Source: Chthonomonadales bacterium
GTDB lineage: Bacteria; Armatimonadota; Chthonomonadetes; Chthonomonadales; CAJBBX01
Direction: 5' to 3'
Length of the DNA stretch: 42,870 nt
Assembly: GCA_020849275.1 (NCBI GenBank)
Contig: JADLGO010000003.1
Location: forward strand, 1-42,870
The notes below the pieces were generated by a model. The model was not told where the DNA came from and searched no databases. It saw only the letters and a list, made by a program, of their open reading frames with translations. This document shows, one piece after another, positions 33,431-40,091 of the stretch (position 1 is the stretch's first letter; each line of letters opens with the position of its first letter). The position numbers were made by a program, and so were the translations under genes.

Positions 33431-34725
33431 CGAGCGTTGCGGACCTGACCGCGCGCGAGGCGGCGCTTGGGGAGATGCGGCGGCTGGAGCGCATGCGCGC
33501 CGCCTGGCAGGCCTACTACGGCGACTCGCCGGCTCCGCTGCCGGTGCGGCCGGGCGCGCCGGACGACAACGTGCGGCTGAACTTCGCGCGCCTGATCGTG
33601 GATAAGGGTGTCTCGTTCCTCTTCGGGCGGGGCGTGGGCTTCGAGCTTGATGGCGAGGCCCGGCGCAGCGCCGCGGAGGCCTGGCTCGACCGGGTGTGGC
33701 AGGCGAACCGCAAGGACACGCTCCTGCACCGCGTCGCCGTGAACGGCGGGGTGTGCGGCCACGCCTGGGTGCGGGTCCGGGCAGGCGCGGCGCCGGGCGA
33801 GCCGCCGCGCCTGCTGGCAGTCGACCCGCAGACGGTGAGCGTGCGGTGCGCTCCGGACGACTGGGAGACTCCGGTGGAGTACCGCATCGAGTGGCACGGG
33901 GTAGACCCGCGCGACGGCGGCGCGGTGGCGTTTCGGCAGGCGATCGCGCGGGCGGAGGGGCGTGGTTGGAGCGTGGTGGACCAGGTGAGCGAGGGCGACC
34001 GGCGCGAGTGGCGCACGACGCGCGCGGAGCGGTGGCCGCACGACTGGCCGCCGCTGGTGGGCTGTCAGAACCTGCCCGCGCCCAACGAGCTCTGGGGCAT
34101 GGGCGACCTGGAGGGCGACCTGCTGGAGGTGCTGGCCGCGCTGAGCCAGGCGGTGAGCAACGTCAATCGAATCCTGCGGCTGCACGCGCACCCGAGGATA
34201 TGGACCGCCGGGTTTACTCCGGGGCCCGATTTCCGCACGGCGCCCGACGCTGTGACCCACATGCCGGCCGGGGCCACGATGCAGAGCCTGGAGATGCGCA
34301 CCGACCTGTCCTCCTCGCTGGCATTCATCGCGTCGCTGCAGGAGGCCTGGCACGAGCTCGCTCGGGTGCCGGCCGTGGCCACCGGCCGGCTGGCCGACAT
34401 CGGGCGGCTCTCCGGGGTCGCGCTGCAGATCCTCTACCAGCCCTTGCTGGAGAAGACGGAGACGAAGCGGATGCTCTACGGCGACCTGCTCGCGGAGCTG
34501 AACCGACGGCTTCTGGAGATGGGCGGATTCGGCGGCGACCGGCGCACGGCGCTGCGCTGGCCGGACATGGTGCCGGCCGACCCGCGGGCGGAGGCGGAGG
34601 CAGCGCTGCGGCACCGGGAGCTCGGGGTGAGCGAGGCGACCCTGATGGAGCGGTTGGGGTTCGACCCCGGCCTGGAGGCGAGCAAGCGCGCCGGGACGGC
34701 GCCCGAGGGCGCGGGGAGGCGGTGA
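33427..34725 (+). CDS. Phage portal protein, SPP1 gp6-like
   Basis: This 432-residue protein has the order of features of SPP1-type portals: an N-terminal helix (LGEMRRLERMRAAWQAYYG), NFARLIVDKGVSFLFG, a wing region (YRIEWHG), the NELWGMGDLEGDLLEVLAALSQAVSNVNR helix region, and RLSGVALQILYQPLLEKTETK, the conserved stem/crown motif. The dodecameric portal is the DNA entry pore of the capsid. The ATG at 33427 overlaps the terminase stop; GGAGG lies 10 nt upstream. An ATG at 33418 is possible but sits directly on that Shine-Dalgarno. The stop overlaps the next start by one base. Confidence 0.9.
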   Translation: MTSVADLTAREAALGEMRRLERMRAAWQAYYGDSPAPLPVRPGAPDDNVRLNFARLIVDKGVSFLFGRGVGFELDGEARRSAAEAWLDRVWQANRKDTLLHRVAVNGGVCGHAWVRVRAGAAPGEPPRLLAVDPQTVSVRCAPDDWETPVEYRIEWHGVDPRDGGAVAFRQAIARAEGRGWSVVDQVSEGDRREWRTTRAERWPHDWPPLVGCQNLPAPNELWGMGDLEGDLLEVLAALSQAVSNVNRILRLHAHPRIWTAGFTPGPDFRTAPDAVTHMPAGATMQSLEMRTDLSSSLAFIASLQEAWHELARVPAVATGRLADIGRLSGVALQILYQPLLEKTETKRMLYGDLLAELNRRLLEMGGFGGDRRTALRWPDMVPADPRAEAEAALRHRELGVSEATLMERLGFDPGLEASKRAGTAPEGAGRR

Positions 34726-34943
34726 TGGCGGGCGGAGACGGCTGGGATGAGTACCAGCGGATGCTGCTGGGCCGAGTGGACGAGTTGACGGCGGCAGTAC
34801 ACGACCTGCAGCGGCGCCAGGGTGAGCTGGCGGTGGCGCTCGGGCAGCTCCAGGTGAAGGCGGGCGCATGGGGCGCGGCGGCGGCGCTGCTGGCCTTCCT
34901 GTTGACCCTGGCGCCGATGCTGTTGGAGCGGGCGACGCGCTAG
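34725..34943 (+). CDS. Small coiled-coil membrane protein, XhlA-like
   Basis: This 72-residue protein has an N-terminal amphipathic coiled coil (about 12-44, RVDELTAAVHDLQRRQGELA) and one C-terminal transmembrane helix (about 47-67). That layout matches phage XhlA-like membrane proteins, which in other phages work with holin and endolysin; no endolysin is present here. It could instead anchor the particle or DNA machinery to the membrane. The ATG overlaps the portal stop by one base and GGGAGG lies 5 nt upstream, so translation is coupled. The call is by architecture only. Confidence 0.6.
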   Translation: MAGGDGWDEYQRMLLGRVDELTAAVHDLQRRQGELAVALGQLQVKAGAWGAAAALLAFLLTLAPMLLERATR

Positions 34944-35010
34944 TGACGGCGGAGCGGGCGGCCATCGGGGTCGCTGCGGCAGGGCGACTCGGGACGCGCG
35001 GGAGGCGGCG

Positions 35011-36849
35011 ATGGGCGATATGGCAAGCTGTGAGCTGGCGGTGGCCGGCTACGGGTACGGGACCAACGGCGGCTCCTGGGTAGGCGGCACGGCGGTGACC
35101 GGGCAGTTCATCGTGGACGTGAACAACCCGATCGCGCTGCCAGTTGAGCTGCCGGACGAGGAGCGGCAGCCGGCGGCGCTCTGGCAGTACGTGAACGGCG
35201 GCGTGGCCGGGCTGCTCGTGCGGGTGATGGTGCTGCGGCCCAACGACCCGCAGGCGCCGTCGTCGTTCACGCTCTGTGGGCACAGCGACCCGTTCGACAA
35301 CCCACCGATGCGAACCGTGGTGGACCTTCGTGGTCGGTGGCACTGGATGGCAGGCGAGACGCAGTTGACGAACGGCGACCTGCTGGGCCTGCATCTGGCG
35401 TACCCGACGCCGCGGGACCTGAAGGTGGCGGGGGCGGGGCAGGCCGGTGGGGCCCGCCTGCTGTCCGCGGAGTGGTCGACGGGGCCGCTCTCGGGCATGT
35501 CCACGTTCGGCTACGACCCGCTGCTTGCGTTGTTCGTGGACACGACGCGCAAGCGCTTCGAGATCGCGGCGGCGCCCGGCGCGACGGCGCGGCTGCCCTA
35601 CTTCCGGTCGGTCCCCTACTTCGTCGTGCTGGACGAAGTGCGCCAGTCGGACGGGGGGAGCCTGACGTTCACGTTCCAGGGAGTCCGGAGCACGGACACT
35701 CCGGCCGGCACGAAGGCCGACGTGGTGACGGCGCAGACGCTGGTGCTGGACCACGGCGCGATCGACCAGGTGACCTATGGCGGGGTGAGCGTTGCCCTGT
35801 CCGCGGGGGAGGCGGGCGGCGTCTTCACCTTCCTCGTCGGGCTGGACCCGACGGCGAAGGCGGCGGACCTCTACTACGCGGATCTCACGCGCGGTCAGGC
35901 GGGCGGCTCATCGGCGGCGGACGTGGCGCTGACTTGCCACGCGGTTCGCGCCGGCGGCGTACGCGGCGCGCGCCACCCCTCGGACGGCGGCGGGAACGGC
36001 GACGACCTCCGGTGGAGCCGACTCGCCATCGCCTCGAGCGGCGGCGCGCCCTCCATCGGGCGGGTGATGGTGGCGCGGCGGCCATGGGTGGGGGGCGTCT
36101 CGAGCTGGTCGGCACGCTACGAGGGGCACATGCGCCGGGCACACGTGGCGGAGGCGCTGCACGACGCGGCGGCGGGCCACTTCGCCTGCCCGCCGTGCGT
36201 GGTGTCGGTGGGCATTCCCGGCGGGCGGCTCGCGCTGGACACGAGCACCGTGACCGGCTTCCAGCGGCGCTTCGGGGCGGCGGACGGGTCGACGCCCGGC
36301 CTGCACGACCTGTGCGAGCTGCGCGGGGCAGTGGTGTTCGTGGAGGCCGGCGGGGCGGTGAACGACCTGGTGAGCGCGGCAAGCGCGGAGGGCAACCGCC
36401 CGGGGCCCGGGTTCCGGCAGACGCTTCGCGACTGCCTGGCCGCGGTCACGCTGATCGTGCGGCTGGCGATGGCCAACGGCAACGAGGTGGTGATCGCGGA
36501 CGCGCCGCCGATCACTCTGGAAGTGGGTGGCGAGGAGTGCGGCTACTGGTACCTCTCGGAGGCGCGGCGGCGCTACAACGCGGCGCTGCATGCGCTGTGC
36601 GCGGCGACCGGCGCGGTGTTCGTGTCGACGGAGGCGGCGGTGCGCGACGCGACGCCGGTGCTGTCGCACCCGGCTGCGGGGAGCCCCCGGACACTGGAGG
36701 ATCGGCTGCGGCCCGACCTTCGCCAGGACGCCGCGCACCTTGCCGCCGCGGGCGACGCGGAGGTGGCGCTCCGCATGGCGCGGGCCTACGAGGGCGCGGG
36801 CGCGGCGCCGGAGTCGCCGGGGCGGGGACGGATGTCGATCGGGCTGTGA
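35011..36849 (+). CDS. Fibre/spike-like virion protein with C-terminal SGNH-like domain
   Basis: The 612-residue protein is predicted to be beta-rich in its first 330 residues (structural or receptor-binding) and has an SGNH-hydrolase-like C-terminus at about 380-600. Block III is visible as GGAVNDL (GxND, about 447) and block V as DAAHLAAAGD (DxxH, about 573); VGIPGGRL may be block II. The block I GDS nucleophile is not obvious. SGNH esterases on phage fibres remove acetyl groups from surface polysaccharide. The next gene resembles the head-spike base of gene transfer agents, so this is a candidate head-spike fibre. GGGAGG lies 5 nt before ATG 35011. The middle part has no recognised domain. 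Confidence 0.65.
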   Translation: MGDMASCELAVAGYGYGTNGGSWVGGTAVTGQFIVDVNNPIALPVELPDEERQPAALWQYVNGGVAGLLVRVMVLRPNDPQAPSSFTLCGHSDPFDNPPMRTVVDLRGRWHWMAGETQLTNGDLLGLHLAYPTPRDLKVAGAGQAGGARLLSAEWSTGPLSGMSTFGYDPLLALFVDTTRKRFEIAAAPGATARLPYFRSVPYFVVLDEVRQSDGGSLTFTFQGVRSTDTPAGTKADVVTAQTLVLDHGAIDQVTYGGVSVALSAGEAGGVFTFLVGLDPTAKAADLYYADLTRGQAGGSSAADVALTCHAVRAGGVRGARHPSDGGGNGDDLRWSRLAIASSGGAPSIGRVMVARRPWVGGVSSWSARYEGHMRRAHVAEALHDAAAGHFACPPCVVSVGIPGGRLALDTSTVTGFQRRFGAADGSTPGLHDLCELRGAVVFVEAGGAVNDLVSAASAEGNRPGPGFRQTLRDCLAAVTLIVRLAMANGNEVVIADAPPITLEVGGEECGYWYLSEARRRYNAALHALCAATGAVFVSTEAAVRDATPVLSHPAAGSPRTLEDRLRPDLRQDAAHLAAAGDAEVALRMARAYEGAGAAPESPGRGRMSIGL

Positions 36850-36873
36850 GGCGGCTGGAGAGGAGGAGGGCCG

Positions 36874-37128
36874 ATGGGCTACGGGGGGCCGCAGGAGGAC
36901 ATGGGGCGCCCGGCGGCGCGCGCCGCGCCGGTCTCACCGGCGGACGAGGACATGGCGGAGTGGGCGCTGGCGCTCTACGTGGGCCTGGGCGGCGACGTGC
37001 GCCTGACGACGTGGCGTGGCGACACGGCCACCTTTAGCAACGTGCCGAGCGGCTCGGTGCTGCCAGTGCGGGCGCGGCGCGTGTGGTCGACGGGAACGAC
37101 GGCCGGCGAGATCGTGGCGCTGGGCTGA
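36874..37128 (+). CDS. Head-spike base protein, Rcc01079 (GTA) family-like
   Basis: This 84-residue protein has the complete core of the small spike-base family named after Rhodobacter capsulatus GTA protein Rcc01079: ALYVGLGGDVRLTTWRGDT (33-51), FSNVPSGSVLPVRARRVW (54-71) and STGTTAGEIVAL (72-83). In the R. capsulatus GTA, this protein plugs into the capsid vertices and carries the head-spike fibre that binds recipient capsule. The N-terminal 30 residues are Gly/Pro/Ala-rich and unlike the core. GAGGAGG lies 6 nt before the ATG. The gene sits between the fibre-like gene and the scaffold. Family call from recalled motif similarity, not from a search. Confidence 0.72.
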   Translation: MGYGGPQEDMGRPAARAAPVSPADEDMAEWALALYVGLGGDVRLTTWRGDTATFSNVPSGSVLPVRARRVWSTGTTAGEIVALG

Positions 37129-37153
37129 GGTGGTCGGCGCGAGGAGAGAGCGG

Positions 37154-37561
37154 ATGGATCCGGAGGAGAGGCCGCCCGCGGAGGGCGGCGGCAAGGCGCC
37201 GCGGCCGGAGGGAGAGGCATGGCGCCTGGAGCGCGAGGAGCTGCTGACGCGGCTGGAGGTGGAGCGGCACGCGCGGCGGCTCGGGCTGGTGGACGAGGAG
37301 GCGGCCTGGCGCCTGCTGGATGCGGCCGCGGTGGAGCGCGACGCCGCGGGGCGCCCGACGAACGTGGAGGCGCTGCTGCGCGAGATGGCGCGGGCGCGGC
37401 CGTGGCTGGCTGCGGCGGAGCCGCCTGGAGGGGGCGTGTCGGCGGCGAACCCGGCGGGTGGGCGCGGGGTGCGGCTGAGCCGGGACGAGATCCGGCGCAT
37501 GACGCCGGAGCAGATCAACGCCAACTGGGCGGCCGTGCAGGCCGCGCTGCAGTCCGAGTAG
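37154..37561 (+). CDS. Phage capsid scaffold-like protein
   Basis: This 135-residue acidic/helical protein precedes the major capsid gene, as scaffolds do. It has a charged helix (WRLEREELLTRLEVERHARR, 23-42), a segment VDEEAAWRLLDAA followed by AAGRPTNVEALLREM (65-79) that resembles the D-x-x-G-x-P-T-N motif seen in many siphophage scaffolds, a Gly/Pro linker, and a C-terminal helix-turn-helix (LSRDEIRRMTPEQINANWAA, 108-127) that would contact the shell. No protease domain is fused and none is encoded nearby, so assembly may be protease-free. GAGGAGA is about 9 nt upstream. Confidence 0.75.
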   Translation: MDPEERPPAEGGGKAPRPEGEAWRLEREELLTRLEVERHARRLGLVDEEAAWRLLDAAAVERDAAGRPTNVEALLREMARARPWLAAAEPPGGGVSAANPAGGRGVRLSRDEIRRMTPEQINANWAAVQAALQSE

Positions 37562-37581
37562 ACGGGCCGCACGGCGAGGGG

Positions 37582-37613
37582 CGACGGGGCGGCCGGGCGC
37601 GGCCGCCCCGTCG
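37582..37613 (+). terminator. Perfect 13-bp hairpin between scaffold and major capsid genes
   Basis: The arms 37582-37594 and 37601-37613 pair perfectly around a 6-nt loop. No T tract follows. It lies inside the capsid operon, in the 92-base gap before the major capsid gene, where it could attenuate upstream transcripts or stabilise a processed 3' end and so adjust the amount of scaffold relative to capsid protein. Confidence 0.5.
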
Positions 37614-37653
37614 GCGCAATCGGGGCCCGCGCGGACGGGAGGATGAGGGGGCA

Positions 37654-38511
37654 ATGGGTCTGGAGAGCTTCATACCGGAGGTGTGGTCGGCGCGTCTGCT
37701 GGCCAACCTGCATAAGGCGCAGGTGTACGGCCAGCCCGCGGTGACGAGCATGGACTACGACGGCGACATCCGCGAGTTCGGAGACACGGTGCGCATCAAC
37801 GCGATCGGCCCGGTGAGCGTGTCGGACTACACGCGCAACACCGACATCGACGCGCCGGAGACACTCGATGACTCGCAAACGGTGCTGGCCATCGACCAGG
37901 CGAAGTACTTCAACTTCCAGATCGACGACGCGGACCGGGCGCAGCAGCGGCCCAGGGTGATGGACGCGGCGATGGCCGAGGCGGCTTACGCCGTGTCGGA
38001 CGCGGCGGACCAGCACATCGCCGCGCTCTACAGCGCGATCGACGCGGGCAGCTTCGTGGGAAGCGACGCCAGCCCCAAGACGGGCTACGACGCCTCCGAC
38101 GTGTACGAGCTGCTGGTCGACTTGAAAGTGATCCTCGATGAGCGCAACGTGCCGACGGAGGGGCGCTTCTGCGTGATCCCGCCCTTCCTGCACGGCTACC
38201 TGCTGAAGGACGATCGGTTCGTGCGGGCGGGCACGGCGGCCACCGACCGCACTCTGCGCAACGGCGAGGTGGGCCAGGCGGCTGGCTTCCGAATGCTCAT
38301 GAGCAACAACGTGCCCTACGCGGCCGGCCCGGCCAGGTTCAAGGTGATCGCGGGCCACCCGATGGGATGGACATACGCCAGCCAGATCCGCAAAGTGGAG
38401 GCCTACCGGCCGGAGCGACGGTTCGCCGACGCAGTGAAGGGTATCCACCTGTATGGGGCGAAGGTGGTGCGCCCGACGGCGCTGGCCTGCCTGGTGATCA
38501 ACGCGACGTGA
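37654..38511 (+). CDS. Major capsid protein (HK97-fold type)
   Basis: This 285-residue protein resembles coat proteins that use a separate scaffold: an N-terminal arm (ESFIPEVWSARLLANLHKAQ), the conserved DGDIREFGDTVRINAIGPVSV strand segment, DIDAPETLDDSQTVLAIDQAKYFNFQIDDADRAQ (long loop, 59-92), a spine helix region (DAAMAEAAYAVSDAADQHIAALY), RFCVIPPFLHGYLLKDDRF and a C-terminal GFRMLMSNNVPY-type strand. Length and layout match HK97-fold coats without a cleaved delta domain. It would assemble around the portal and scaffold. The ATG at 37654 follows a GAGGGGGG stretch. Confidence 0.88.
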   Translation: MGLESFIPEVWSARLLANLHKAQVYGQPAVTSMDYDGDIREFGDTVRINAIGPVSVSDYTRNTDIDAPETLDDSQTVLAIDQAKYFNFQIDDADRAQQRPRVMDAAMAEAAYAVSDAADQHIAALYSAIDAGSFVGSDASPKTGYDASDVYELLVDLKVILDERNVPTEGRFCVIPPFLHGYLLKDDRFVRAGTAATDRTLRNGEVGQAAGFRMLMSNNVPYAAGPARFKVIAGHPMGWTYASQIRKVEAYRPERRFADAVKGIHLYGAKVVRPTALACLVINAT

Positions 38512-38516
38512 CGCGG

Positions 38517-38555
38517 CTCGCGACCCCGACCGCGTGGCGCGGTCGGGGTCGCGAG
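38517..38555 (+). terminator. Perfect 18-bp hairpin after the major capsid gene
   Basis: The arms 38517-38534 and 38538-38555 pair perfectly around a 3-nt loop, starting 5 bases after the capsid stop. This is the most stable hairpin in the cassette. There is no T tract after it, and the next gene's Shine-Dalgarno starts about 5 bases later. It may reduce read-through into the connector genes or protect the 3' end of capsid mRNA. Confidence 0.65.
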
Positions 38556-38572
38556 CGGGGAAGGAGGCCGGT

Positions 38573-39100
38573 ATGGCGCGCAGCGGGATGGCCGCGCTGA
38601 TCGCGCGGCTGCGGGGACTGGTGGGCGACCCGGCGGGCTCCGGCGCCGCGTGGACCGACGACGAGCTGGAGCAGGCGCTGGACGCGCGGCGGCGGGAGGC
38701 GCGCTATCTGGAGTTGGAGCCCATGCCGGAGCGCGCGGCTGGCGGCGCAGTGACCTACCGGCTCTACCGGGCGCCCTGCGGCGATTGGGAGGCGGACGAG
38801 GAGCTGGTGGGCGCGCGCTACGAGCCGCTGACGCCGGCAGAGAGCGACCCCCTGGCCGGGCGCTGGGCGATGGCGCAGGAGGTGCGGCCGCCGGTCCGCC
38901 TCTCCGGCAAGACCTACGACCTGTGCGGGTCGGCGGCCGACGTGCTGGAGGCGTGGGCCGCTCGCGTCAAGCTGGAGTTCGACTTCGCGGCGGGCGACCT
39001 GCGGTTCGAGCCCTCGCGGAAGGCGGCGGCGCTGCTGGAATTGGCCGCCCGCCTGCGCGGGCGGCAGCGCAGCGTGACCGCCGAGTTGCGGCGAGAGTGA
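38573..39100 (+). CDS. Phage head-tail connector (adaptor) protein
   Basis: This 175-residue protein is mostly helical with a central sheet segment (VTYRLYRAPCGDWEADEELVG). The C-terminal stretch DLCGSAADVLEAWAARVKLEFDFAAGD matches the form of siphophage head-tail adaptor proteins located after the capsid gene. Such proteins ring the portal on the outside of a filled capsid and close it or allow tail binding. AAGGAGG lies 6 nt upstream of ATG 38573. An in-frame GTG-like upstream start would run into the hairpin. Confidence 0.72.
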   Translation: MARSGMAALIARLRGLVGDPAGSGAAWTDDELEQALDARRREARYLELEPMPERAAGGAVTYRLYRAPCGDWEADEELVGARYEPLTPAESDPLAGRWAMAQEVRPPVRLSGKTYDLCGSAADVLEAWAARVKLEFDFAAGDLRFEPSRKAAALLELAARLRGRQRSVTAELRRE

Positions 39101-39113
39101 GGGGAGCGGCAGG

Positions 39114-39452
39114 ATGCTGAGCAGTGAGGACCTGGCCCGGATGCGGGCGATCATCGCGCGGGTGCTGCCGGAGGAGGCGGCGATCCTGCGGTACGACCCG
39201 CTGGCGCACCAGTGGGCCGCAGTGGCGACGCGGCCGTGCCGCGTCATCCCGAAGCGCTCCGTGACGCGCAACGCCAACGGCATGCTGGAGGGCGTGACGC
39301 TGTGGCACGTGATGCTGCCGCACGACACCGATGCGCGCGCGGGAGACCGGCTCCAGACGCCCGCGGGCACCTTCGGAGTGACCGGCACGGACGCCGGCCG
39401 GACCGACGCGCTGTCGCTGGTGGCGCAGTGCTCGCCGGTGGATCCCGCGTAG
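39114..39452 (+). CDS. Phage head-closure/stopper-like protein
   Basis: This 112-residue beta-rich protein follows the adaptor gene, as stoppers do in SPP1- and HK97-like phages. It has a short N-terminal helix (LSSEDLARMRAIIARVLPEE), then strands typical of the barrel (QWAAVATRPCRVIP, LEGVTLWHVMLPHDTD, RLQTPAGTFGVTGTD). Stoppers close the portal channel after packaging and form the tail docking surface. It is the last viral gene: the next reading frame is the ferritin-like gene. Call based on order and fold pattern. Confidence 0.6.
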   Translation: MLSSEDLARMRAIIARVLPEEAAILRYDPLAHQWAAVATRPCRVIPKRSVTRNANGMLEGVTLWHVMLPHDTDARAGDRLQTPAGTFGVTGTDAGRTDALSLVAQCSPVDPA

Positions 39453-39478
39453 GGCGCCGACCGACCCGGGCCGGCGCC
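39453..39478 (+). terminator. Weak hairpin at the end of the viral cassette
   Basis: GGCGCCG (39453-39459) can pair with CGGCGCC (39472-39478) across a 12-nt loop, directly after the stop codon of the last connector gene. The stem is short and there is no T tract, so it is only a possible terminator. Confidence 0.3.
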
Positions 39479-39593
39479 GAGGGCGGGAACCCGAGGGGCC
39501 GCGCGGTCATATTGTATGCAGGAGGCCGGCCCGCGCGAGCTCATCGGGCGCCCGACGGCCGCCGACCGTGCAGGGTGAAAAGGAGCAGACCCC

Positions 39594-40016
39594 ATGGGCA
39601 ACCACGCGCTCATCGCCGCGATGAACGAGCAGCTTTCCGCCGAATACCAGGCGATCATCCAGTACATCCAGTACTCGGCCATCGTCTCTGGGCCGCAGAG
39701 GCCGCAACTCGCGGCCTTCTTCCGCGGGGAGATCCCGGACGAGCAGAAGCACGCGCAGTACCTGGCGGACAAGGTATCGGTACTGGGCGCGACGCCGACG
39801 ACTACGGCCAAGCCGGTGCTGGTCGGCTCATCGCCGCGCGAGCTGCTGGAAAACGTGCTGGAGGGGGAGAAGCACGCCATCGCCGCCTACACGAAGCTGA
39901 TCGATCTGGCGGACGAGGCCGGGGAGGTGGGCATCCGCATCCGGATGGAGGATTTCGTTCAGGACGAGAACACGCACCGTGACGAGACCCTGAAGATCCT
40001 GGAGGGGCCCTGGTAG
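39594..40016 (+). CDS. Ferritin-like diiron protein (bacterioferritin/DPS-like)
   Basis: This 140-residue four-helix-bundle protein has two ferroxidase half-sites: E17, E50 and H53 (EQKH) in helices 1-2, and E92, E125 and H128 (ExxH in DENTH) in helices 3-4. That is the pattern of bacterioferritin-type diiron sites. It probably oxidises Fe(II) and protects against oxidative damage, or stores iron if it forms a shell. It is shorter than classical bacterioferritin (about 158 residues), and no clear haem-ligand Met is seen. AAGGAG lies 8 nt before the ATG. It follows the viral cassette by 141 bases and is probably independently transcribed. Confidence 0.82.
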   Translation: MGNHALIAAMNEQLSAEYQAIIQYIQYSAIVSGPQRPQLAAFFRGEIPDEQKHAQYLADKVSVLGATPTTTAKPVLVGSSPRELLENVLEGEKHAIAAYTKLIDLADEAGEVGIRIRMEDFVQDENTHRDETLKILEGPW

Positions 40017-40038
40017 GCCGCGCGCGGCGCCGGACGCC

Positions 40039-40078
40039 CGGCACGGCCCTCCCGCCGCCGGGCGGGAGGGCCGTGCCG
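40039..40078. terminator. 18-bp hairpin between convergent genes
   Basis: The arms 40039-40056 and 40061-40078 are perfectly complementary around a 4-nt loop, in the 75-base gap between the ferritin-like (+) and Gfo/Idh (-) stops. Position and strength indicate a shared bidirectional terminator. Confidence 0.7.
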
Positions 40079-40091
40079 CGCCGGGCGGCGG

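Noticed and set aside
33370-35754. Long minus-strand open frame across portal and fibre genes
   Set aside because: Composition typical of antisense high-GC frames; the plus-strand portal and fibre genes have proper Shine-Dalgarno sites and coupled overlaps.
37654-38511. Encapsulin instead of viral capsid protein
   Set aside because: Portal, terminase, scaffold and connectors are encoded beside it, so a DNA-packaging capsid is much more likely. The ferritin-like neighbour is recorded as a weak lead only.
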